Source: Rhizobium sp. SL86 (GTDB lineage Bacteria > Pseudomonadota > Alphaproteobacteria > Rhizobiales > Rhizobiaceae). From it: DNA of 64,000 bases. Positions 1-8,291 of the stretch are shown here, one piece after another. The position numbers and the translations under genes were made by a program. The notes beneath the pieces were generated by a model, which saw only the letters and a list, made by a program, of their open reading frames with translations, was not told the DNA's origin and searched no databases. The stretch spans positions 695,001-759,000 of the forward strand of contig NZ_JAPPRJ010000002.1 in NCBI RefSeq assembly GCF_026672545.1, given 5' to 3'. How positions within the stretch are numbered: the stretch's first letter is position 1; the number at the start of each line of letters is the position of its first letter.

Positions 1-227
1 AGATGCTGCAGCAGGCCGTGCAACGGGTAGGCCTCGATCATGCCAAGCTCGCCAACGAGTTTTCGACCAGCAGCTTCGATACGATCATCGGCCCGGTGAA
101 GCTGAAGGACAATCAGCTGCGCGACCTGTGGTGGGTCGGCCAGTGGCAGGGCAATGCCTTCAAGGGACTTGATCCCGCCGGCAAGACCGGAGCGGTCCCG
201 GCGGTCATTCCGAAACCCACTTGGTAA
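1..227 (+). CDS. Liv-type ABC transporter substrate-binding protein, 3' end only
   Basis: Only the last 74 codons are present (reading frame from base 3); the start lies outside the window. The C-terminus has the GPVKL segment and WWVGQWQ strand typical of periplasmic leucine/amide-binding (LivJ/AmiC/UrtA-like) proteins and ends in a short PKPTW tail. It is followed on the same strand by two LivH/LivM permeases and two LivG/LivF ATPases, so it is the binding protein of that uptake system. The substrate cannot be read from this fragment; branched-chain amino acids, amides and aromatic acids are all used by this family. Confidence 0.85.
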   Translation, partial: MLQQAVQRVGLDHAKLANEFSTSSFDTIIGPVKLKDNQLRDLWWVGQWQGNAFKGLDPAGKTGAVPAVIPKPTW

Positions 228-240
228 TTCTGCCTGAACG

Positions 241-272
241 CCGCCACCGGCCCGTCAAGGGGACGGTGGCGG
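241..272 (+). promoter_or_regulatory. Intercistronic hairpin after the Liv binding-protein gene
   Basis: A perfect 9-bp inverted repeat CCGCCACCG / CGGTGGCGG (241-249 and 264-272) with a 14-nt loop lies 14 bases after the stop of the binding-protein gene and 64 bases before the permease start. No T-run follows, so it looks like an mRNA-stabilising or partly attenuating hairpin rather than a full terminator. Confidence 0.5.
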
Positions 273-335
273 ATCAAGCCTGCACCCCGTGACGGATCCG
301 GCCGCTGCGGCACGGGTCCATCTCCAGGACACGCC

Positions 336-1199
336 ATGACAACCCTCATTCTCGGCCTGGTGCTTGGCGGCACCTATGCGCTTCTGGCGCTTGGCCTGAC
401 CATTCAGTACGGCATTGCCCGGATCATGAACCTCGCTTACGGCGAGATCACGCTTGCGGCGGCCTTCGTGCTCGTCTTCCTGTTCCAGGCCGCCGGCATC
501 TCGCCTCTCGCCGCCATTCTTCTCGTTGGCCCCTTGGGTTATGCGATTGGCTGGGCTCTTTACGCTGTGATGATGCGCCCGCTCGTTGCCCGGTCCGGCG
601 GCGGCAGCCGACTGGAGGTGGATTCGATCCTCGCCACCTTCGGCCTGCTTTTCGTCATCCAGGGCCTGCTGTTGATGGTCTTCGGCTCGAACTTCACCTC
701 GATCGCCTATCTGGATCAGGGGATCTCCGTGTTCGGCGTGACAGTTGCGCTGAACCGGCTGCTGGCATTCGCCGTCTGCGTGATTGCCGGAGGCGCACTC
801 ACCTTGGCGATTTCCCGCAGCCGCTGGGGCCTCGTCATGCGCGCTGTTGCCCTGACACCGTCCTCCGCACCGCTGGTCGGCATCGATGTCAACCGCGTCG
901 CGCGGCAGGCCTTCGCACTTGGCTCTGCTCTTGCCGCCATCGGCGGAACGAGCGTGGCAATGTACCAGACCTTTTCCGCGACGGACGGCGTCGTATTCAC
1001 GATGAAGGCGCTCGTTATCGTCATCATGGGCGGCGTCGGCAATGTGCCCGGGGTTCTGGTGGCCGGTTTCGCGCTCGGCCTCGTCGAGACATTCGTCGCC
1101 ACCATGATCGATCCCGGCCTGACGCTCGCGGCCACCTTCGCCATCTTCCTTGGTGTGCTGCTCTGGCGCCCGCAGGGCATCTTCGGGAGACGCGCATGA
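336..1199 (+). CDS. livH: Liv-type ABC transporter permease (LivH family)
   Basis: A 287-aa integral membrane protein with about eight hydrophobic segments. The N-terminal TYALLALGL helix and the NLAYGE motif near residues 36-41 are characteristic of LivH permeases (NLAHGE in the family). A conserved cytoplasmic segment near residue 190 (VGIDVNR, cf. GIDV in LivH/LivM) is present. Length matches the family (about 290-300). It forms the inner-membrane channel with the LivM-type protein encoded next, whose start overlaps this stop by 4 nt. The ATG at 336 follows a modest purine stretch (CCAGGAC) and preserves the whole first helix. Confidence 0.9.
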   Translation: MTTLILGLVLGGTYALLALGLTIQYGIARIMNLAYGEITLAAAFVLVFLFQAAGISPLAAILLVGPLGYAIGWALYAVMMRPLVARSGGGSRLEVDSILATFGLLFVIQGLLLMVFGSNFTSIAYLDQGISVFGVTVALNRLLAFAVCVIAGGALTLAISRSRWGLVMRAVALTPSSAPLVGIDVNRVARQAFALGSALAAIGGTSVAMYQTFSATDGVVFTMKALVIVIMGGVGNVPGVLVAGFALGLVETFVATMIDPGLTLAATFAIFLGVLLWRPQGIFGRRA

Positions 1200-2110
1200 G
1201 CAGGATCGCGCTTGCCGTCGTCACCGTCGTCCTGCTTGCGGCTATTCCGGGCTATCTCTCGGACTACAGCCTGGGCCTGATGATCGGCCTTGTCACTTAC
1301 GTCACGCTCGCGTCCGCCTGGGCGCTGTTTTCCGGCCATACGCGGTATGTGTCGCTTGCCACCGTCGCCTTCTATGGCTCCGGCGCCTATACGGTCGCGG
1401 TGCTGAACGAAAGCCTTCCTTATCCGCTGGTCCTGCTGTGCGCCGGGCTTATCGGTTTCCTGCTGGCCCTGATCGTCGGACTGTCGACGCTCAGGCTCGC
1501 CGGCATCTATTTCGTCATCTTCAGCTTCGGGCTTGCCGAACTGATCCGGCAGCTCATCACCTGGTACGAAGTCAATGTTACGGGCACGCTTGGCCGCTAC
1601 ATCTTCCTCGATGTCACGGCCCGCGGCATCTATTGGCAGATGCTCGCACTCGCCGTATTCACCATCGGCCTCAGCGCCTGGATCGGGCGTCATCGCCTGG
1701 GTCTCGCCCTCAAGGTGATTGGCGATGACGAGATGGTGGCGGCGCATTCCGGCATCGACCTTTCCCGAACCAAGCTCATTGCTTTCACTCTTTCATCGAC
1801 GATCATCACGCTCGCGGGGGCGATCGCCTCGCCGCGCTGGACCTATGTGGAGCCCAGCCTCGTGTTCAACCCGACGGTGAGCTTCCTGACCGTGATCATG
1901 GCGCTTCTCGGCGGCGCAAACCGCCTTTGGGGGCCTCTGATGGGTGCCGTGCCGCTGTTTTTGCTCTTCGAATGGCTGTCCGTCAGTTTCCCAGATACCT
2001 ATCCGGTCATTCTCGGCTTGATGTTCATTGCGGTCGTCTTCCTGTTCCCGCAAGGTTTGCTGAGCAGCGCCGAGGCATTCCGAAATCGCTTGAAGGGAGG
2101 CACTGCATGA
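1196..2110 (+). CDS. livM: Liv-type ABC transporter permease (LivM family)
   Basis: A 304-aa membrane permease whose ATG overlaps the upstream stop as ATGA, implying translational coupling. It has eight or nine hydrophobic segments and the family pattern RLAGIYFVIFSFGLAEL near residues 100-115 and a GGANRLWGPLMGA segment near 240, which resembles the LivM consensus GGxGTLxGPxxGA. It pairs with the LivH-type permease. No cytoplasmic ATPase domain is fused to it, as expected because separate LivG and LivF genes follow. Confidence 0.9.
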   Translation: MSRIALAVVTVVLLAAIPGYLSDYSLGLMIGLVTYVTLASAWALFSGHTRYVSLATVAFYGSGAYTVAVLNESLPYPLVLLCAGLIGFLLALIVGLSTLRLAGIYFVIFSFGLAELIRQLITWYEVNVTGTLGRYIFLDVTARGIYWQMLALAVFTIGLSAWIGRHRLGLALKVIGDDEMVAAHSGIDLSRTKLIAFTLSSTIITLAGAIASPRWTYVEPSLVFNPTVSFLTVIMALLGGANRLWGPLMGAVPLFLLFEWLSVSFPDTYPVILGLMFIAVVFLFPQGLLSSAEAFRNRLKGGTA

Positions 2111-2835
2111 CCATGCTTCACGTTACACGCGCCCGGAAGAGTTTTGGCGGGCTGGTTGCGGTCAACGACGTGTCCTTCGACGTGGCAGGCGGCGAGATCC
2201 TCGGCCTGCTGGGGCCAAACGGATCCGGCAAGACGACGCTTCTCAATCTGATCTCCGGGGCGCTTGCCCCCACCGCCGGTCGCTTCGTGCTGAACGGGCA
2301 GGATATGACGGGACAGCGGGCGGACATCATTGCCCGGCAGGGCATTGCCCGGACCTTCCAGCTGGTGCGAATCCTGCCGTCACTGACGCTACTTGAGAAC
2401 GTCATGGTGCCTGCCGCCTTCGGTCCCGCCCGGCTCTGGGGTGAGGCGGTGGTTTCGGTGGCCCGCGAGGCACTGGAACAGGTCGGGCTGTCCGACCGCC
2501 TGTCCGCCACGGCGGGTGATCTCACCTATCTCGATCAGAAGCGCCTGGAACTTGCCCGTGCGCTTGCGGCACGGCCCAGGCTTCTGTTGCTGGACGAGTG
2601 GCTCGCTGGACTCAATCCCACCGAGCTTCGCGATGGCATCGCGTTGATCCAGAGCCTGTCGACCACCGGCATCACCATCATCATGGTCGAACACATCATG
2701 GAGGCCGTGCGTGCGCTGTGCCCACGCTGCCTGGTGATGAATTCCGGCACGCTGATTGCCGATGGACCGACGCAAGCCGTGCTTTCGGATCGTCATGTGA
2801 TCGCCGCCTATCTCGGGGAGGTGGAACATGCTTGA
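2107..2835 (+). CDS. livG: Liv-type ABC transporter ATP-binding protein (LivG family)
   Basis: A 242-aa ABC ATPase. The ATG at 2107 overlaps the LivM stop (ATGA) and is chosen over the longer in-frame extension to 1927, which would lie wholly inside livM. Walker A GPNGSGKTT is near residues 37-45 and Walker B LLLLDEW near 160-166. The signature region reads LTYLDQKRLELARAL, without the LSxGQ glycine, and the residue after the Walker B glutamate is W instead of P. Degenerate signatures occur in some LivG relatives, so this is probably functional together with LivF, which has a canonical signature. Energises import through LivHM. Confidence 0.9.
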   Translation: MTMLHVTRARKSFGGLVAVNDVSFDVAGGEILGLLGPNGSGKTTLLNLISGALAPTAGRFVLNGQDMTGQRADIIARQGIARTFQLVRILPSLTLLENVMVPAAFGPARLWGEAVVSVAREALEQVGLSDRLSATAGDLTYLDQKRLELARALAARPRLLLLDEWLAGLNPTELRDGIALIQSLSTTGITIIMVEHIMEAVRALCPRCLVMNSGTLIADGPTQAVLSDRHVIAAYLGEVEHA

Positions 2836-3541
2836 GGTGCGCAATCTTTCGGTCCGCTACGGCAAGCATCTCGCCCTCGACGATGTTTCGGTCACGGTGA
2901 ACACAGGCGAGATGGTGGCCATTCTGGGCGCCAACGGGGCTGGAAAATCCTCGCTGCTCAACGCGATCGGACGGCGCGTTCAGGCTGCTTCCGGCACGCT
3001 GCTCTACAGGGGCCAGGAATTGAGCCAGCTGCCGCAGCATCTGCTCGTTGCCTCCGGCATTGCGCTGGTGCCGGAAGGACGCGGGATCTTTCCGCGCCTG
3101 TCCGTGGAGGAAAACCTGACGCTCGGTTCCCTGCCGGCCCGGGACAAGAGGAATACAGGGCAAAGACGTGAGCTCGTCCATGCCATCTTTCCAAAGCTTG
3201 CCGAGCGACGGCATCAGATCGCCGGCACCATGTCCGGCGGCGAGCAGCAGATGGTGGCCATCGGCCGGGCGCTGATGTCGGATCCGGATCTCCTTCTGCT
3301 GGACGAGCCATCCCTCGGCCTGGCGCCGATCGTGACGCAGGAGGTCTTTGCCGCTCTGGCGCGGATCCGCGGCAACGGCCTGACGATCATGCTGGTGGAG
3401 CAGAATGCGCGGGCGACGCTTGCCCTAGCGGACAGGGCCTACCTGCTCGAGGCCGGCCGGGTGACAGGAAGCGGTACCGCTTCCGATCTGCGCAACGATC
3501 CGGCCGTCGTCAACGCCTTCCTGGGAGGATCGGCCGCATGA
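2828..3541 (+). CDS. livF: Liv-type ABC transporter ATP-binding protein (LivF family)
   Basis: A 237-aa ABC ATPase, the usual length of LivF. Walker A GANGAGKSS (about residues 34-42), the signature MSGGEQQM and Walker B LLLLDEPSLGLAP are all intact, as is the switch region MLVEQNA. The ATG lies 8 nt inside the end of livG with a GGGGAGG ribosome site just upstream. It completes the import system whose binding protein ends at 227. An aldehyde dehydrogenase gene follows 27 nt later and probably shares the transcript. Confidence 0.92.
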   Translation: MLEVRNLSVRYGKHLALDDVSVTVNTGEMVAILGANGAGKSSLLNAIGRRVQAASGTLLYRGQELSQLPQHLLVASGIALVPEGRGIFPRLSVEENLTLGSLPARDKRNTGQRRELVHAIFPKLAERRHQIAGTMSGGEQQMVAIGRALMSDPDLLLLDEPSLGLAPIVTQEVFAALARIRGNGLTIMLVEQNARATLALADRAYLLEAGRVTGSGTASDLRNDPAVVNAFLGGSAA

Positions 3542-3568
3542 ACGGCAATGCGAGCGTGAAATAGGCCG

Positions 3569-5017
3569 ATGGACGCCGTGAACCTCTTTATTGGCGGGCG
3601 AAAACACTCGGCGGAAGGCGGACGTACGTTCACACGTGCCAATCCGGTGACGGGAGAGGTGGTCACCGTCGCCGCCGCCGCGTCGCTTGAAGACACGCAC
3701 CGCGCCGTCGATGCTGCAGCGCAGGCCTTTCCAGACTGGTCGGACAGTGGACCCGGCATCCGACGCAACGCGCTTCTGGCGGCTGCGGCCAATCTCAAGA
3801 GCCGTGCCGACGACATCATCGATGCGATGACGCAGGAGATCGGGGCGACGAAGGCATGGGCGCAGTTCAACATCAGCCTGGCCTGCGACATGCTGATCGA
3901 GGCGTCGGCGCTGACCACGCAGATCAGGGGAGAGATCATTCCCTCGAACCGTCCTGGATCGACCGCCTATGCGATGCGACAGCCGGCAGGTGTCGTCCTT
4001 GCCATGGCGCCATGGAATGCTCCGGTCATTCTGGGCGTGCGATCGATCGCCACGCCGCTCGCCTGTGGCAATACCGTCGTCATGAAAACCTCGGAGCTTT
4101 GCCCGCGCACCCATTCCCTCGTTGTGGAAGCGGTGGCGGCAGCCGGCTTTCCACCCGGTGTTCTCAATGCCATCTCCAACCACCCCGATGATGCACCCTG
4201 TCTGGTGGAGGCGCTGATCCGCAATCCGGCCATCCGGCGGATCAACTTCACCGGGTCGACGCGGGTCGGCCGCGTCATCGGAGAACTGGCAGGACGTCAC
4301 CTGAAGCCGGCCGTGCTGGAGCTTGGGGGAAAAGCGCCGATGATCGTGCTGGACGATGCCGACATCGACAAGGCGGTCGCAGCGGCCAGTTTCGGCGCCT
4401 ACATGAACCAGGGCCAGATCTGCATGTCGACGGAGCGGATCATCACGGTCGGCTCCATTGGCGATGCCTTTGCGGCGGCCTATGCGGGCAAGGTTGCGAC
4501 GCTTGTCGCGGGCGATCCGAGACAGGGTACCGCGCCGCTCGGCTGCCTCGTGAACCAGGCTGCGGCAGATCGGGTGAACGATCTCGTCGCCGATGCCATT
4601 GCGAAGGGCGCAACCCTGATCGCAGGCGGTGGGACCCGAACCCTGATGAATGCCGCGGCGCTGGATCACGTGACGCCCGAAATGCGTCTCTACCAGGAAG
4701 AAAGCTTCGGACCGGTCTCTGCCATCATCCGGGCGGAATCGATCGATGAGGCCCTGCGGATCGCCAATGAAAGCGAATTCGGCCTCGCGTCCTCGGTCTT
4801 CGGCCGCGACGTCGCGCGCGCCATGCGGGTGGCAAAACGGGTCGAAGCCGGCATATGCCACATCAACGGCCCCACGGTGCACGACGAGGCGCAAATGCCG
4901 TTTGGCGGCGTGAAGGCCTCTGGATACGGTCGCTTCGGCGGGGCCTGGGGTATTGCGGAATTCACCGAACTCCGCTGGATCACCGTTCAGGATGGCGATC
5001 TGGACTACCCGATCTGA
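3569..5017 (+). CDS. NAD(P)-dependent aldehyde dehydrogenase
   Basis: A 482-aa protein of the aldehyde dehydrogenase superfamily with all catalytic elements: PWN (N150), ELGGKAP (E251, general base), the nucleophilic cysteine in NQGQICMSTER (C285) and the late EESFGPV segment. Overall similarity is to the salicylaldehyde/vanillin/benzaldehyde dehydrogenase branch, inferred from the GQICMSTER region; the substrate is not determined by sequence. It follows livF closely, so the Liv system may import the precursor of its substrate, or the enzyme may finish degradation of it. No clear ribosome site precedes ATG 3569; a nine-codon mini-ORF (3538-3564) with its own GGGAGGAT site ends 4 nt upstream and could couple translation. 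Confidence 0.92.
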   Translation: MDAVNLFIGGRKHSAEGGRTFTRANPVTGEVVTVAAAASLEDTHRAVDAAAQAFPDWSDSGPGIRRNALLAAAANLKSRADDIIDAMTQEIGATKAWAQFNISLACDMLIEASALTTQIRGEIIPSNRPGSTAYAMRQPAGVVLAMAPWNAPVILGVRSIATPLACGNTVVMKTSELCPRTHSLVVEAVAAAGFPPGVLNAISNHPDDAPCLVEALIRNPAIRRINFTGSTRVGRVIGELAGRHLKPAVLELGGKAPMIVLDDADIDKAVAAASFGAYMNQGQICMSTERIITVGSIGDAFAAAYAGKVATLVAGDPRQGTAPLGCLVNQAAADRVNDLVADAIAKGATLIAGGGTRTLMNAAALDHVTPEMRLYQEESFGPVSAIIRAESIDEALRIANESEFGLASSVFGRDVARAMRVAKRVEAGICHINGPTVHDEAQMPFGGVKASGYGRFGGAWGIAEFTELRWITVQDGDLDYPI

Positions 5018-5093
5018 ACGAACCGCGCGGGCCGCAAGTCGTTGAAACTGTGGGCAGAGCGATGGGGGGCAAAGAATGGCGAACCATCGACGT

Positions 5094-5119
5094 CCGCCAG
5101 GTTGCGCACAACCTGGCGG
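5094..5119. terminator. Perfect hairpin between convergent operons
   Basis: An 11-bp perfect stem (5094-5104 with 5109-5119, CCGCCAGGTTG/CAACCTGGCGG) and a 4-base CGCA loop lie between the plus-strand aldehyde dehydrogenase and the minus-strand ABC operon, which converge here. Neither side has a long T-run. Position and symmetry suggest a bidirectional transcription stop. Confidence 0.6.
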
Positions 5120-5143
5120 CCATCCGCCTGCGCCGCTTTTGTC

Positions 5144-6544
5144 TCATGCCGCAGCGATGTCGATGACCTTGTCACATGTTTTGTCGATCAAGGCCTTGTC
5201 ATGGCTCGTGAGCAGGATTGCGCAGTCGCGCTCGCGGGCAAGCTCGACCAGCAGATCCACCGTTTCCTGCTGCGTGATCGGGTCGAGCCTGGACGTCGGT
5301 TCATCAGCAAACAGGAAGACAGGCTCCAGAAGCATGGCGCGGGCAATGGACAAACGCTGGAGTTCGCCACCGGACACGTCCGACGGGCGCCGTTGGAGGA
5401 GGTCTTCAGACAAGCGCAATCGCTTGAGAAGCGCCGATAGGATCCGCCTGTCCAGCCCATGAAGGCGGATCAGGTCGTCGAGGTTCTGCCCGATCGTGAT
5501 CCTGGCGGGAAACGAGGAGGGCGGGTCCTGGTAGATCTTCTGGAAGCGATGCCGGGCAGCGCCGGGCAACCGCGCAATCACGCCGTCATCCGGTTTGATC
5601 AAACCGAGCAGGATATCGCCGAGAGAGCTTTTACCCGAACCACTCGGCCCGCTGACGCCGATGATCTCGCCCCGGTGGATCTTGAGGTTCTGGCCGGAGA
5701 ACAGCAGCTTGCCGCCACGGGTCTTCGACAGAGCGTCGGCAACCAGAATGGGCTCACTTTGCAGGCCTTGTCTTGCCATCGCCGTCCAGTTGGCGGGATC
5801 GGCCGCAATCAGCCGCTTCGTGTAGTCGTGCGACGGGTTCGAGAGGACGGCCTCAGTCTCGCCCTTTTCGATGACCTGACCCTGCAGGACGACGGCGATC
5901 TCGCCGCCCATCTGTCTTGCCAGCGCAAGATCGTGGGTGATGACGAGCACCGAGCCGCCTGCCTCGACTTCCTTCATCAGCAACGCGATCACGTCGTCGC
6001 GGCGGGCGACGTCGAGCCCCTTCGTCGGTTCGTCGGCAATCACGATGCGCGCTCCGCCGGCACGGGCTGCGGCAAAGGCGACCCGTTGTGCCATCCCTCC
6101 GGACAGCTGGTCGGGAAGCTTTCCTTCGGCATCCTCCACGCCCAGCGCCTTCAGGTCACGACGGGCCTCATCCAGGGCGGCCGCCCGTTCAAGATGACGC
6201 ACAAGCCGATGCCCCTCGGCCACCTGATCGAGGGCGCGCATGGTCGGATCGAGTGCCAGCCACGGTTCCTGCGGCAGAATTCCGAGGGTCCGTCCCCAGA
6301 GGGGGCGCAGCGAGGCCGGTTTTGCCAGATCGAAGTGCGTGCCGTTGAGATTGGCCACGCCCGTTGCTGAAAGCCCGTCCGGCAGAAGCCCCGCGACCGC
6401 CTGTGCGAGCAAGCTTTTCCCCGAGCCCGTCTCGCCGACGATGGTGAGCACGCGGCCCTGTGCCAGCTCGAACGAGGTTGGCTCAACCAGTTGCTTATTG
6501 CCGGCGAAAACGGCAGCGTCGGTGACCTTCAGGACAGTGTTCAT
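5144..6544 (-). CDS. Fused dual ATP-binding protein of nickel/oligopeptide-type ABC transporter
   Basis: A 466-aa protein with two complete ABC modules in one chain. Module 1 (about 1-245) has Walker A GETGSGKS, signature LSGGMAQR and Walker B IVIADEPTKGLD. Module 2 (about 260-466) has GPSGSGKSS, VSGGELQR and LFADEPTSRLD. It corresponds to DppD+DppF or NikD+NikE joined together. The modules are compact; usual fused relatives (GsiA, YejF) are 530-620 aa, because the C-terminal oligopeptide-transporter extension after each module is largely absent here. The start overlaps the upstream permease stop by 4 nt. It is the last gene of the minus-strand operon. Confidence 0.9.
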   Translation of the reverse strand: MNTVLKVTDAAVFAGNKQLVEPTSFELAQGRVLTIVGETGSGKSLLAQAVAGLLPDGLSATGVANLNGTHFDLAKPASLRPLWGRTLGILPQEPWLALDPTMRALDQVAEGHRLVRHLERAAALDEARRDLKALGVEDAEGKLPDQLSGGMAQRVAFAAARAGGARIVIADEPTKGLDVARRDDVIALLMKEVEAGGSVLVITHDLALARQMGGEIAVVLQGQVIEKGETEAVLSNPSHDYTKRLIAADPANWTAMARQGLQSEPILVADALSKTRGGKLLFSGQNLKIHRGEIIGVSGPSGSGKSSLGDILLGLIKPDDGVIARLPGAARHRFQKIYQDPPSSFPARITIGQNLDDLIRLHGLDRRILSALLKRLRLSEDLLQRRPSDVSGGELQRLSIARAMLLEPVFLFADEPTSRLDPITQQETVDLLVELARERDCAILLTSHDKALIDKTCDKVIDIAAA

Positions 6545-7359
6545 GGCTTTTCCTTCGCGCCAATCAGCTGCAGGGCGAGAACCATCAGGAAGATGACGAG
6601 GATCGGCTGCAGCAGCGCATGGGGTGCTTCCTCGTAATAGGGCAGGAGTTCAATCATCATGGCACCGAGTTCCGGTGTTGGCGGGCGCACGCCGACGCTG
6701 ACGAAACCGAGCGCTGCGATTGCCATGATCGCGGATGCCGCCCCATAAGACCCTACCGTCACAAGCATCGGCGCAAGTTCCGGCCAAAGGTGACGCCGCA
6801 GAATGGTCCAGGGACCAAAACCAAGAAGCCTCGAGGCCTCGACCGATGGCGAAAGCAGCAGCGGTTTGGAGAGTGCCCTGGTCAGGCGGAAATATTCCAC
6901 CCAGAGAACGAGCGATATGCCGAGGTAAAGCATCAAGGGGTTGTCCGGCACGATCGCAGTCAACATCAGCACCAGCAGCAGGCCTGGAAGCGCCAGGAAT
7001 GCTTCGGAAATTCCGCCGATGAAGCGGTCGATGATCCCGCCGCGCCACGCAGCCGCAACACCCAGCAGGACCCCCGGCACCATCGCCGTCACCACGGAGA
7101 GAAGGGCAAGCCCGAGGGAGAGGCGCAGAGCGGCCGAAAGCCTGGCCTGCATCGAGCGACCCAGGTGATCGTAACCAAACCAGTCAGCAGTACTCGGCCC
7201 CTGCAAGGATAACCTCAGACTCTGCTTCAACGGATCCGGTCCACCGAACAGAAGCGGCAGGAAGGCAAAAAGGACGAGCCCGCCAAGGATGGCAAGGCCT
7301 GCCGCCCTGCGGACCGGGAAACCGGTTGCGCGCGGCAATGCATATTCCGGGGAAGTCAT
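6541..7359 (-). CDS. Nickel/oligopeptide-type ABC permease (DppC/NikC family)
   Basis: A 272-aa membrane permease. It has the DppC-type N-terminal helix, the periplasmic segment WFGYDHLGR (family consensus GTDxxGRD), and the cytoplasmic loop near residues 165-190 (VEASRLLGFGPWTILRRHLWPE), the EAA-type contact site for the ATPase. ATGA overlaps with both neighbours (7356-7359 and 6541-6544) show tight translational coupling. It forms a heterodimeric channel with the DppB-like protein encoded upstream. Confidence 0.9.
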   Translation of the reverse strand: MTSPEYALPRATGFPVRRAAGLAILGGLVLFAFLPLLFGGPDPLKQSLRLSLQGPSTADWFGYDHLGRSMQARLSAALRLSLGLALLSVVTAMVPGVLLGVAAAWRGGIIDRFIGGISEAFLALPGLLLVLMLTAIVPDNPLMLYLGISLVLWVEYFRLTRALSKPLLLSPSVEASRLLGFGPWTILRRHLWPELAPMLVTVGSYGAASAIMAIAALGFVSVGVRPPTPELGAMMIELLPYYEEAPHALLQPILVIFLMVLALQLIGAKEKP

Positions 7360-8291
7360 GTACGGCGTTCTCTCGGATCAATCAGGTGGCACAGGGCATC
7401 AACGAGCGCATTGAGGGCAACGAACAACAAACCCATGATGAAGGCCGCGCCCTGGATCATCGGCACGTCGCGGCCGAAGATCGCGTGGACGAGGGCATGG
7501 CCGATGCCAGGCCATGCAAACAAGGTTTCGACCACGACCACGCCTTCGATCAGGTACACGAACTGAACGCCGAGATAGGTGATGATCGGCACGGCGACGT
7601 TGCGAAGCCCGTGGCCCCGGAAGACCTCCCATTCGCTCAGGCCCTTTGTTCGGCCGAAGGTGTAGAAGGCGGTTTCGGACACCGAACGCATGGCGTCGCG
7701 CGCCACCCGGTTGGACACGGCCGCCAACCCAAGAGCCAGCGTGAGGGCGGGGAGGACCAGATGTCCTGGGTGATCGTGGCCCGCGACCGGGAACAGACCC
7801 AGTGTCAGGCTGAAAATGATGATGATGCCAAGCCCGACCACGAATTGCGGCAGCGCCCGCATCCCCGTGGAGATCAGGATGAGGCTGCGATCGAGCAGCC
7901 CGCCTGGCCGCAGACCTGCAAGAATACCAAGCGGCGGTCCGATCAGCAGCGACAGAAGGATCGCAACCGCCGCCAGTTTCAGTGTGTGGCCCAGTTGGGT
8001 CGACACCTCTTCCCATACCGGCTGTCCGGAGATCAGCGAGGTGCCGAATTCGAAACGCACGAGGTCGAACATCCACTGGCCAAGCGCCACGAGCGCCGGC
8101 TGGTTGATCGACAGTTCGGCCGCCACCTTCGCCGCGGCCGCACTGTCGACGATGTCATAACCGTAACGGCCTGCCGCGATGCGGTATGCCAGATCCCCAG
8201 GCAGGAACCGCGTCATCACGAAGGTCAGGAGACCGACCATCAGGGCAACGAGTGCCGCCTGGACCAGCCTGCCGAACAGGAGACGGATCAT
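7356..8291 (-). CDS. Nickel/oligopeptide-type ABC permease (DppB/NikB family)
   Basis: A 311-aa permease starting with a DppB-like first helix and the RFLPGD segment near residues 28-33 (family pattern FxPGDP). The typical EAA loop (TKGLSEWEVFRGHGLRN) is near residues 208-224 and the C-terminal end carries IDPRERR, close to the DppB consensus YxxLDPRIR. Its ATG overlaps the stop of the binding-protein gene by 4 nt. With the DppC-like protein it makes the inner-membrane pore. Confidence 0.9.
   Translation of the reverse strand: MIRLLFGRLVQAALVALMVGLLTFVMTRFLPGDLAYRIAAGRYGYDIVDSAAAAKVAAELSINQPALVALGQWMFDLVRFEFGTSLISGQPVWEEVSTQLGHTLKLAAVAILLSLLIGPPLGILAGLRPGGLLDRSLILISTGMRALPQFVVGLGIIIIFSLTLGLFPVAGHDHPGHLVLPALTLALGLAAVSNRVARDAMRSVSETAFYTFGRTKGLSEWEVFRGHGLRNVAVPIITYLGVQFVYLIEGVVVVETLFAWPGIGHALVHAIFGRDVPMIQGAAFIMGLLFVALNALVDALCHLIDPRERRT

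Noticed and set aside
3425..4894. 489-codon minus-strand open frame opposite the aldehyde dehydrogenase
   Set aside because: Arg/Gly/Asp-rich shadow of a well-supported gene; no domain and no ribosome site.
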